DNA of 64,000 bases from Colocasia esculenta (Eukaryota; Streptophyta; Magnoliopsida; Alismatales; Araceae), in the NCBI GenBank assembly GCA_014218235.1, contig JACBKR010001264.1, positions 2,046,001-2,110,000 on the forward strand. Reading direction: 5' to 3'. Positions 54,753 to 64,000 of this stretch are shown here, piece after piece (position 1 is the first letter of the stretch; every line of letters begins with the position of its first letter). A model generated the notes under the pieces. It saw nothing but the letters and a program-made list of their open reading frames with translations. It was not told where the DNA came from and ran no database searches. The translations under genes and the position numbers were made by a program.

Positions 54753-57700
54753 TCACTGATTGCCAGAGCTTGGAAGATAGAGGTGAGGAGGAACTTGAGC
54801 CAGGAAAGGCTCTATGAGCTTCCAAAGCTTCTGCTCATTGGAGGGAAAAGAGTGGTCAAACTTAGCAGAATCCACATCATAGGTAGGACTGGTGAAAGAC
54901 AATTTCTTAACAGACTTGATGTGGCGTTTTCTGTAAAAGGATTGCTTGAGTCGAGTCTTGTCACGATCCAAGCAATTCCTAATGCGAAGGGGAATGAACT
55001 TCTTGGTGGCAGCCAAGGTAAGGAATTCATGCAAGGTGATATTCCAATAGAGACCAACTGAAAGGGCTGCATCCTTGGCTTGATAGTAATGCATGTATCT
55101 GGAGGCCCATACGAGGCCTATGCGCTTTCTCAAGTCAAAGAGGCTCTTGGAGTGATATTCAATTGGAGAGATTTTCAGTCTTCTGCACTGAGCATGATGA
55201 TCAGGGTAAGTTTTTTCCCATTCAAAAGGATTGAACCGTTCGGCCTCAGCAAAACTAAGTTGAAGATCAAGGAGATTCTTCGGGGATTTGATCATGTACT
55301 GAAAGATGAATCTCTGGAGACTGAGCTTGTTTTTATACTTGATCTTGAACCTGGTAGTGATTCTGATAAATCTGTTGAAGAGTGTTTCAGCAAAAGAACC
55401 TCTGTACATAACAGCTCCTACAAGAGGTGGATGGAGATCAGGTAATAGAGCTGCTGTCATGGGGGGACCACTGGCCTTTGACCTTGGATGAGCATGTCAT
55501 ACTGGCCACGAGAGACATCATGCAGGCCAAGCTTGAACCTTTCAAAATTAAAGGCTTTCATGGCAGTGAATTTGGCCTGGGAATCTCGAAGGAGAGTGGC
55601 AAAAAGGTCATGAAAACGGAGAGATAGATGATTATAGAGTTTGAGGTGGTGGTTCCTGGATTGAGCTTCTTGAAACCTCATGGCTTCCTCAGGATATTGC
55701 TCAACAAATTGTGGAGGAGTCAGACAGTGACTCTTGTGAGCAATAAGTTGAAGATCAGATATGGAAACCTGAGAAGTTTTGATTAGAGAGGGAAGCCAGT
55801 GTTCAAAAGTGAAGCCTGGCATGTCATGTATTTCAAGAAAGGCTCTTATTTGAAGGTATTCTCTGAATAGAGCCATGAATTGGGGGGAATGGTGGACAAA
55901 AGCATACCAAAAGGGAGGAAGAAGTAATGCTGGTTTGTCTGCCAAATTTGGACCTCGGTGAGCTGGTATTTGCAGGCTAGGCACCATCTCAATTATTTGT
56001 AAGTGAGTTTTCTGAGAACCTGGTTTAGGAGCCAGGGGAGGTGCAGAGTAGAATTGTGGAGGTTGGGTAGACAAGGTCATGCTAAATGGTTTAGGGGGTC
56101 TGAAAGGAAATTTGATAGGATAGATGGAGAACTTGACATTTTTCAAGGAGGAAGCTACTGGGGCAGAAATGGGTGGTAGATCCGGAGAGGATACTTGAGA
56201 GATTGAGGCTAAGGCAGTAGAAGGTGCAGGGGCTGAAGGAGTGGCTTCAGGAGCAATGGGGCTAGGAGGAATAGGAGAGCTAGGCCTGGAAGAGGAGGAA
56301 AGGACAGGCTGGCCATTTTTCACTAGCCTTCTCTTGACCTTTCTTTTGAAGGTATGAAGCTCAGAAGGGTCCTGATGAGGTCTCTTTCCAAGGATCACCT
56401 CTTCCTCAGCTTCTTCTATACCTGGCTGCTGATCAGCCACAGATTCTAATTGTTGCTCTGGCTGCTCCTGCTGCTGCAGCTGCTCTTGTTGCTGCTGCTG
56501 GTGCTGTTCTACTGATAGGGGCTGCTGGTCAGCCTGGATCTCCTGATCCTTTTCCGCTACATGCTCAAGCTCTTGATCTTCAAGGACATGATCTTTAGGT
56601 GAATCTTGTTGGAGGGGCTCTTGAGCAGTGGTTGTTGTTTCTGGTTGCTGGTGCTGTGAGGGAGCAGGCCCTGATGGCATAGAAATGCCCTGCTGGCACA
56701 CAAACTGAAGCATGAGTTCCTTTATTTGCTTCACCTCATCAGCAAGACTGTCAAACTTGACATCCAACAACTCTACTTGCCTGTGAATGATTGAGAGATT
56801 CTCCTTTTGAGACTTAACTATCTCAAGAATGGAGCTCAGACTGTTGCTACTCTCCCCCTGAGACCTTGGCCGGGTTTCAAACTGAGAGGAGGAGTAAGGA
56901 ATCTCACTCTCTTTGAAAAAGTGTTCCATGGGTGTGACAGGAACATCTTCAGATAGATGTCCTTTGCCTCTGAGATCTCTTAAGACTTCATTCACAGTCT
57001 CAAAAGGGCATCTTGCTCATTGGGAGAGGAGGAGACTGGAATCTGAACTTCTTCTTGCTGAATTGATGGAGGAATAGATAGTTCAGGGGGTTGAACAGAG
57101 ATCTCTGGAACAAGTGGGGCTGCCGATGCTTCAATGTGAATGCTTGAAGAAGGAATGTCTTGAGTGAGCAGAGAGACCAAAGGTTCATCTGGATATACAT
57201 CATGCTCACATTCTGGAACTGACTCCTTATACCATAAATTTTCCTTTTTGCTTATCAAGGAGTAGTGGCTTCTTCTAAGAGTGATGACCCCAATCCTTTC
57301 TTTAGTGCTCACAGGCACATCTCCAGATAGATCCACGGAAAACTTTTTGAAAATAAGGGTCAATAGAGAACCATATGGGAGAGAGTCTTGTAGGTCTTTT
57401 GCTGTTATCATTCTGTCCAAAATAACTGATGGGAGATTAACTTGATGCCTCTGAATAGCCCAAAAGAGTAGGTTTCATCTCTAGCTGAGACTGAGGAGTG
57501 AGAACCTGCTCTAGGGGTTATGATGTTGGTGATGATGGAATGTATTAATCTCTTCTCAGCCGAAAGCTCATTTACTTGCAAGCCTCTCTTGCTCAGAGTT
57601 CCCAAACTCCCAATGATTCCTAATTTCTGTTTCTCCAGAGGAACAAACTCGCTGAGACAATGTCCTGAATTTGGACAGTCCAAAAACTCCATAAGAAGTT

Positions 57701-57986
57701 CTTCGGAGATGGTTATCTTGACTCCTTTAACAAATCCCACAACAGTATTTCCGGATGAAATTTTCAAAGAAGCATAAAAAGATCGGACTGCGCTGGCAAC
57801 AAACGGTTCGGAAAGCTGACAAAGCCTGGTCCATCCCATAGCTGAGAGGGTCTCCTCTACCCAAGACAGACTTCCATTTAAATGAGAGAAATCAACGGAC
57901 TTGCCGGGACAAATTGAAATCTTGGTAAGTCTTTGAAGTTGGTCAGGGGTGAGTTGGACAGAGTCCTGAGCCCTAGATGATGCCAT
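54753..57986 (-). pseudogene. Extra ORF of element C between RNase H and 3' LTR (about 1,070 codons)
   Basis: It starts at an ATG (57986, MASSRAQDSVQLTPDQ). The N-terminal ~330 residues form a folded-looking region (LSEPFVASAVRSFYASLK, ISEELLMEFLDCPNSG, DRMITAKDLQDSLPYGSLL) that resembles ORF1-like/'putative plant transposon' proteins of plant retroelements. Then comes a coiled coil (about 56830-56700), a glutamine-rich run (about 56620-56400), a basic nuclear-localisation-like KRKVKRRLVK (about 56350), a proline/serine-rich linker, and a C-terminal globular part rich in aromatic residues. I see no signal peptide and no membrane span, so an envelope role is not supported. Three frame breaks (about 57415, 56990, 55465) each look like a single base. 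Function unknown. Confidence 0.75.
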
Positions 57987-58062
57987 CTAGACACAAAGAC
58001 GAAAAGGAAAAAAAAACTACAGAGGAGAGGAAGATGATCTTGAAAAGAGGTAAAGATCCTAC
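57987..58062 (-). other. Candidate leader intron of the extra ORF (76 nt)
   Basis: Minus strand: AAGAAAAG then GTAGGATC, a strong pyrimidine tract (TTTTTTTTTTCC, TTTTCGTC) and TTTGTGTCTAG directly before the ATG. A 5'-UTR intron next to a start codon is common in plant genes. Confidence 0.55.
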
Positions 58063-58201
58063 CTTTTCTTCAAAGGGATGAGGTTTGGCAGAGAGCTTCT
58101 GAGGTTCCTTCGTCGGAGAGCAAGAAGGCGCGAAGGGAGGAAGAAGACAGAGCAGTCGAAAAGGGAATTCAAACGGGTGTTTCCTTTTGGAAAAAGAATT
58201 G

Positions 58202-58209
58202 TTTATATA
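58202..58209 (-). promoter_or_regulatory. TATA box of the extra ORF
   Basis: TATATAAA on the minus strand, about 140 nt of spliced leader upstream of the ATG. From 30 bases after it to the ATG there is no other ATG, which fits a real 5' leader. 58210-58513 separates it from the end of RNase H. Confidence 0.6.
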
Positions 58210-58363
58210 ATGGTTGGATAAACGCCGTCCCCTCATCTCTGGGTGAACGGTCACGATTCAGGGATGTGACGATTGAGATGTGAAGAGACACGCCTTAATT
58301 GGGTGTCAGTTACGGGAATTTGAATATTTGCGCCGTTTCAGGGTTTAAGTGAATCGATTTAGA

Positions 58364-58447
58364 GATTCGACTACATTAGTCGAATACCATACTTTTAACA
58401 GGAGTCGACTACCTTGACTCTTCGTGAGTCGAATACATTAGTCGAAC
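58364..58447 (-). promoter_or_regulatory. AGTCGAA palindrome cluster upstream of the extra ORF promoter
   Basis: ATTCGACT, five bases (ACATT), AGTCGAAT at 58365-58385, then GAGTCGACT, GAGTCGAATAC and TAGTCGAAC by 58447. It is 155-240 bp upstream of the TATA box. The same palindrome with the same 5-base spacer makes up the U3 array. Confidence 0.65.
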
Positions 58448-58513
58448 TAAGACAGTTGATTTTCAGGATATTTTTCTTCAGACAATACAAACAACAGAAA
58501 GTTTAAGCAGTCA

Positions 58514-60084
58514 TCAATCAGGATTGCACATACCTATTTCTCTTCTAATAGATGTATATCTTTCTTCAGGAAGGGGCTTAGTAAAAATGTCTGCTAATTG
58601 ATTTTCAGTTGAAACAAATTCAAGAGAGATATTGCCATTACTTACATGGTCCCTGATGAAATGATGTCTAACCTCAATGTGCTTTGTTCTTGAGTGTTGA
58701 ATTGGATTCTTTGTCAAATTGATTGCACTTGTATTATCACAAAGCATTGGGATTTCTTGAAGCTGATGACCATAGTCTTCCAATTGGTGCTTGATCCATA
58801 GAAGTTGTGTACAGCAACTTCCAGCTGCAATGTATTCAGCTTCTGTAGTGGATAAAGCTACTGAGTTTTGTTTTCTGGAAGACCAAGATATTAAGCATCC
58901 TGCAAGAAGTTGACATGTACCACTGATGCTTTTTCTATCTAGTTTGCATCCAGCATACTCAGCATCACTATATCCAATTAATTTAAATTCTGAGCATCTG
59001 GGATACCATAAACCTAAATTGCTTGTATTAATGAGATATCTAAAAATTCTTTTAACAGCATGAACATGAGATTCTCTTGGATCAGCTTCGAATCTTGCAC
59101 ACAAACAAACACTGAACATTATGTCTGGTCTACTTGCAGTAAGATAGAGTAGTGATGATCCTATCATTCCTCTATAGATCTTTTGATCTGCCTTTTTACA
59201 AGAGGATCATTGTCTAGCTTAATGCCTGAGCTCATGGGTGTTCCTAAAGGCTTACATTTGTCAAAACCATATTTGATAAGTAAATCTGAGATATATTTGG
59301 TTTGACATATGTGAGTTCCTTCTTTGGTTTGCTTGATTTGCAACCCAAGGAAGTAATTTAGTTCACCCATCATACTCATTTCGAATTCACTTTGCATCAG
59401 ATTTTCAAAGAACTTGCAGAGTGATTCATTAGTAGAGCCAAAGATAATGTCATCAACATAGATTTGTACAATTAAGATTCCATCTGAAAATTTCTTTATG
59501 AATAAAGTGCTATCTACTTTTCCTCTTACAAAATCATGTGATATAAGATAAGCACTTAGTCTTTCATACCAAGCTCTTGGAGCTTGTTTTAATCCATATA
59601 GTGCTTTCTTTAAACGGAAAACATGATTAGGATTTTTAGTATCTTCAAATCCGGGAGGTTGCTCAACATATACTTCTTCTTTTATAAAACCATTCAGAAA
59701 AGCACTTTTAACATCCATCTGAAATAGGTTAATATTAAGAGAGCAAGCATATGCTAATAATATTCTGATTGCTTCTAATCTAGCAACTGGAGCATAGGTT
59801 TCATCAAAGTCTATGCCTTCCTCTTGGGAGTATCCTTGAGCTACAAGTCTAGCCTTGTTCCTGGTAATTACCCCTGATTCATCCATCTTATTTCTGAAAA
59901 CCCATCTGGTTCCAATAACTGGATGGTCAGTGGGCCTAGGTACAAGGGTCCAAACTTCATTGCGTTGGAACTGATTGAGTTCCTCTTGCATGGCAAGGAT
60001 CCAAGATTCATCACCCAGTGCATCATTGATTGTCTTGGGCTCAATTTGTGAAACTAATCCAGAGAAGTCACTAGGGATTTGCAT
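58514..60084 (-). pseudogene. Element C reverse transcriptase and RNase H
   Basis: RT motifs: KARLVAQGYSQEEGIDF, FQMDVKSAFLNG, LKKALYGLKQAPRAWY and the catalytic YVDDIIFGS near 59460. RNase H: GYSDAEYAGC, ALSTTEAEYIAA, ADIFTKPLPEE; stop at 58514. One break near 59200 where an A run is a base short between the two domains. Family-typical and otherwise intact. Confidence 0.93.
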
Positions 60085-61592
60085 ACCTCTTGTTCTTACC
60101 CTGTCTTGAGGATCTCCTATGATATTTTCACTAGGATGATCCCTGTGATACCTTAATTCAGTGGGTAGTCCTTCTTGTGTTTCTTCTGTTGGAGATCTTC
60201 TAATGGGGGATCCTCTGATTCTTCATCCTTGTTTTGTTCTCCTTCAAGAGAAGTCTTTTCAAGATCCCTGCAAAGATCATCAATACAATCTTCTTCTTCT
60301 ATCCTTTTGATAGAAGGATTAGTTTCATCAAATAAGACATGTATAGTTTGTTCTATGGTTAATGTTTTTCTATTAAACACTCTATATCCTCTAGGTTTTG
60401 AAATATATCCTAGCAGAAAACCTTCATCACTTTTAGCATCTAATTTTCCTAAGTTGTCTTTACCATTGTTTAGAATAAAACACTTACAGCCAAAAGGTCG
60501 AAATAACTGATGTTGGGCTTCTTATCCTTGTACAATTCATAAGGAGTTTTCTTCAAGATGGGTCTGATCATGCATCTGTTGATGATGTAGCAAGCTGTAT
60601 TCACTGCTTCTGCCCAGAAGTACTTTGGTAGATTATATTCGTTCAGCATGGTTCTGGCCATATCTAGCAGTGTTCTGTTCTTCCTTTCTGCTACACCATT
60701 TTGTTGGTGTTCTGGGAGCTGAAAAATTGTGTTCTATCCCATTTTCTTCACAGAACTTCAGGAATTCTTCATTTTTGAATTCACCTCCATGATCAGATCT
60801 GATACTGGTAATCTGAAATTTCTGATTCTTTTGAACAACTTTGCTGAATTTAACAAAGGCTTGAAAAGTATCAGATTTGGCTTCTAGAAAGGATACCCAA
60901 GTATATCTTGAGTAATCATCAACTAATACATAGCCATAGACTTTTCCTCCAAGACTAATAGTTCTCATAGGTCCAAATAGATCCATGTGAATTAATTCCA
61001 AGGGCTTGGAAGTTGTAACAATTGTCTTGGACTGAAATGAAGTCTTGGTTTGTTTTCCTTTTGCACAAGCTGAGCAGATTCCAGATTTCTTGATTTTCAT
61101 CTTGGGAAGACCTTCAACCAGATCATGCTTCAACAATTTCTTGATGACTGAAGTGCTTGCATGACCAAGTCTTCTATGCCACAGATCAGATTCTTCACTT
61201 TTGGTGGTTGCCAAACAAAGGTTTATTTCTTTCAATTCTTCCAATTGCAGTGTATATAAATTCTTGACTCTTTGTGCTTCAAAAATCTTCTTGTTGTTCT
61301 TCAAAATTACACATTTGTCATTCTGAAAACTTACTAAATGACCTTTATCACACAGTTGACTAATACTGATCAGGTTGTGCTTGAGACCTTCTACATACAT
61401 AACATCTTCAATTAAATCCTTTTCTTTAGTACCAATAGTTCCACAACCTAGTACTTTTCCTTTTCCATTGTCACCATAGGTAACTTGACCAGATTCTTCT
61501 CTAAAACTTGTAAACAGCTTTTTATCACCTGTCATGTGCCTTGAGCATCCACTATCCAAATACCATTTGGATGCCCTCAGCCGACCCTGCAA
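60085..61592 (-). pseudogene. Element C protease and integrase
   Basis: Protease active site WYLDSGCSRHMTGD near 61560; a GAG-pre-integrase region; integrase zinc finger (LWHRRLGH, CSACAKGKQ) and core acidic residues (HMDLFGP, SDHGGEF). Breaks near 60715 (just before the third catalytic residue), 60480 and about 60150 are single-base. The integrase C-terminus reads AEAVNTACYIINR, TPYELYKDKKPN and GYRVFNRKT. The first codon of this segment is a TTG, not a start: it follows an in-frame stop at 61599. Confidence 0.9.
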
Positions 61593-61598
61593 ACAAAG

Positions 61599-63378
61599 CT
61601 AAGTTTTAACTTTTGGTACCCAAACTTTCTTGGGTCCTTGATGGTTAGTTTTAGGAATCCATCTTAAGTTTCTAGTAGTGCAAGTACTAACTGAGTGACC
61701 TAATTGGTTACAATGAGTACAACATAAATTAAAAGAATTTTTCTTGTGTACATTTGTGCTATGTTTCTGTTTTTGTTTGTATGTATGTTGATTTACCTTT
61801 TTGGTTTTCTTCATATTATCTTCTGTTACAAACCTAGGAGTTGGATAGATTTTAGGATGAATAATATGTTCCTCATTTTGTGGAGGTATGTATCCTACTC
61901 CATATTTTTTCTTTCCTTTTCTGACACCTTTCAGATTTATAAGTAATGAAGTCTTACAAGTAGTTATTTTATCCAGAGTGGCTTTTAGATACCTATTTTC
62001 TTCTTGCAAATTTTCTTCATTTTTAAGTTCTTTTAGGTTTGATTCTAATTTCAATATTAAACTATTCTTGACTTTTAAATCCTCACATAAAAGTTCATTA
62101 ATTCTTTTAGTTTCAGTTGAATTTTTCTTTAACCTTTCGGCTTCATTCTTAAGAAAGGTATTGCTCTTTTCTTGGTTTAACAGACTTAGCTTAACTATTT
62201 TCATTTGCTTTACGACAGACTTGTATTTTTCATAAAGTTCATTGAAGGCATCTTCTAGACTATCTGAATCAGATTCTGAGCAGGAAGTAAAAGAAGTTTC
62301 AGAATTTACCTGTTCTAGCCCTGCCATGAGAGCTAGATTTGCCTTTTCTTCTTCTTCAGATTCTGAGCTGGAGGAGTCTGAGCTGGTAGCATCTTCATTA
62401 TCCCATGTTGCTGCCATAGCTTTCTTCTTGAACTTTTTGAATCTCTTTTCTTTTCCCTTCTTCTTTTCTGATTTTTCTGCTTGATCCTTTTTCTTGAGTC
62501 TGGGACACTCAGATTTGTAATGTCCGGGCTGATTGCACTCATAACATGTTGGCTCTTTCTTTTTATCTTTCTTGAAGAATCTTTTGAGCCGAACTTCTTC
62601 TTTTTAGCCAGAATTCTTTGTAATCTCCTTGAGAGCATAGCCTCCTCATCACTGTCGTCTGATTTCTCTTTGGAGTCCTCAGATGAAGAAGAATCTGCAA
62701 TCTTAAGAGCATTTGAAATTTTTTCTTTGAAGAATTTTCAGAAAATCTTTCCATATTTATTTCATGTGCCATGAGAGAGCCTATTAATTTATCAATGGAT
62801 AATTCAGTGAGATCATGGGCTTCCTCTATGGCTGTGACTTTAGGAGTCCAAACATTTGTTAGAGATCTTAATATCTTTCTAACCGTTTCTTCATTGGTTA
62901 GATTTTTCCCTAAGGCACTTAATCCTACAATTATATTCGAAAATCTATTGTACATTTGTGTAATATTCTCACTGGGAAGCATTTTAAATTGCTCATATTG
63001 AGAAACTAGTATATCTATTCTAGTTTGCTTTACTCTATCAGTTCCCTCATAAGTTACTTGTAACTTGTCCCACATTTCTTTTGTTGTTCTACAAGCTGAG
63101 AGTCTATTGAATTCTCTTTTAGATAAGGCACAACAAAGATAATTTTTAGCTTTATAATTTAGGGACATGTTTCTCTTATCAGCAATAGATAAACCAGTAG
63201 AGGTAGAAGTAGCTCCAACTATTTCATAATCACCTTGTTCAATTACCTGCCAGAGGTCATAGTCGGTACCTCTGATGAAGCATTCCATCCTCATCTTCCA
63301 GTATTGATAGTCTTCACCATCAAAGAATGGTGGCCTTGAGACTGATTGGCCTTCATAGTTGTGAGCTTCTGTTGCCAT
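61599..63378 (-). pseudogene. Element C gag
   Basis: ATG at 63378 (MATEAHNYEG, then PPFFDGEDYQYWKMRM), the UBN2-type gag fold of copia elements (LWQVIEQGDYE, MWDKLQVTYEG, FKMLPSENITQMYNRF). A first knuckle CYECNQPGHYKSEC lies near 62555-62515, an acidic Ser/Glu stretch at about 62390-62330, a long coiled coil (62270-61950), and a second knuckle CTHCNQLGHSVSTC near 61725-61685. It ends at TAG (61601-61599), in the same frame as protease. Breaks near 62735 and 62580. Confidence 0.88.
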
Positions 63379-63416
63379 TTTCTTCTCAAATCTTTTGATT
63401 CTTCTGAGAAGACCTT

Positions 63417-63428
63417 GCTCTGATACCA
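63417..63428 (-). other. Primer-binding site of element C
   Basis: Minus strand TGGTATCAGAGC, complementary to initiator tRNA-Met, two bases inside the 5' LTR. Confidence 0.93.
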
Positions 63429-63430
63429 CT

Positions 63431-64000
63431 TGTTGGATCGAAATGGCAGATTCACAGTCCTAGAGGGGGGGTGAATAGGACTTTTACCTTTTCAGAATTT
63501 TTCTTCTGAAAAACACAATACTAAAAAGAAGTGTTAGCACTTAGTGAGGTGTGTGTGATTCAAGTGTGAACTTGGCGGAAAACAATCACACAGAAAATTG
63601 CACAGAAGATTTTATCCTGGTTCGGCCCTTCCCACATGGAAGTCCTACATCCAGTCCTCAAGCTAACCACTTGAGATTTCACTAAGCTGCCAATCAACTT
63701 GGCCTTCTCTCACCCTTGAGAGGAAATTACAACACCCACTTGCTCCACAGCAAGTCTTCCCTAATCAGGGGCAAACTAAACTGCCTTTCAAAAAGGGCCT
63801 TCCCTTCACAGGAGGGGTAGGAAAGCAGAACAGAACTTCTGCAGAAATTACAACAAGAAAAGAGAAATGCTTGTGTGTCTGTCTCAAGATGAGCACAGAA
63901 CACACACTTTCCAGCAGGATTGAAAGATAAAGAATTTCAATCTAAATCCAAGCTGAAGCTACTTGGGTGAGCTTCGAACAGATGAAGCAATTAGCAATGG
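63431..64000 (-). repeat. 5' LTR of element C (partial)
   Basis: Matches 52428-52997 with about ten substitutions; continues beyond the window. Confidence 0.92.

Larger units (their letters stand above)
52428..64000 (-). mobile_element. Element C: SIRE-like Ty1/copia retrotransposon with extra ORF (partial)
   Basis: Minus-strand order: 5' LTR (from 63431, running off the window), tRNA-iMet primer site, gag with two knuckles, protease, integrase, RT, RNase H, then an extra 3.2-kb reading frame, polypurine tract and 3' LTR. The integrase-before-RT order defines Ty1/copia. Long gag with a second C-terminal knuckle and extra sequence after RNase H point to the SIRE/Maximus lineage. It is inserted in LINE copy 2; the candidate target duplication is TGATG (52423-52427). 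LTR ends compared over 570 bp show about ten substitutions. Confidence 0.9.

Noticed and set aside
54753..57986. Envelope protein call for the extra ORF
   Set aside because: No signal peptide, membrane span or fusion-peptide-like stretch is visible; position alone does not justify it.
1..64000. Endogenous pararetrovirus or other viral insertion
   Set aside because: All RT sequences come with integrase and LTRs of Ty3/gypsy or Ty1/copia type, or belong to LINEs; no movement or coat protein signatures.

Overview
This is nuclear DNA of a flowering plant. The evidence is the tRNA-iMet primed LTR retrotransposons of known plant lineages (Tekay-type Ty3/gypsy chromoviruses, a SIRE-like Ty1/copia), a CACTA transposon, L1- and RTE-type LINEs, and fragments of plant genes (U-box E3 ligase, protochlorophyllide reductase, a LORELEI-like secretory protein). 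The GC-rich gene fragments hint at a monocot, but that is weak. I found no intact host protein gene and no tRNA, rRNA or CRISPR array. The window is an intergenic stack of mobile elements.

Layout. 1-10229: a very young Tekay-type gypsy element (A, minus strand) with both LTRs; the left LTR runs off the window. Its gag carries two intron-like insertions. 10230-16963: an older gypsy element (B, minus strand) whose left LTR was hit by A and whose right end is an LTR-gag deletion fusion. 16964-20104: the 3' half of a CACTA element that B apparently landed in. 20105-23577: AT-rich sequence with a short-motif array and a G-rich insert. 23578-26611: a complete solo LTR of the B family with a 5-bp target duplication. 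26617-28490: degenerate tandem repeats. 28640-29494: 5' exons of a LORELEI-like gene followed by a protochlorophyllide reductase exon piece. 29925-30205: a truncated RTE LINE. 30758-32310: a Mutator-like element carrying U-box gene pieces. 33473-33668: a small hAT-like MITE. 34300-40600: minisatellites, an LTR end with a primer-binding site, a candidate solo LTR and hairpins. 40883-41059: an orphan membrane-anchor exon. 41727-52315: a 5.3-kb unit with a decayed L1-type LINE, present twice head to tail. 52428-64000: a SIRE-like copia element (C, minus strand) inserted in the second LINE copy.

The most interesting signal is in element C. Between RNase H and the 3' LTR there is a roughly 1,070-codon extra reading frame with what looks like its own TATA box, an ATG-free leader and a leader intron. 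A palindrome upstream of it (ATTCGACT, 5 nt, AGTCGAAT) is the same site that is tandemly repeated in the U3 of the LTR. This suggests one regulator controlling both the element and its accessory gene.

Caution: nearly every frame break in elements A and C is a one-base shortening of a short homopolymer, and the two 5.3-kb copies differ mainly by single-base indels. Some of the apparent pseudogenes, and perhaps the duplication itself, may be consensus or assembly errors. All positions were read by eye.
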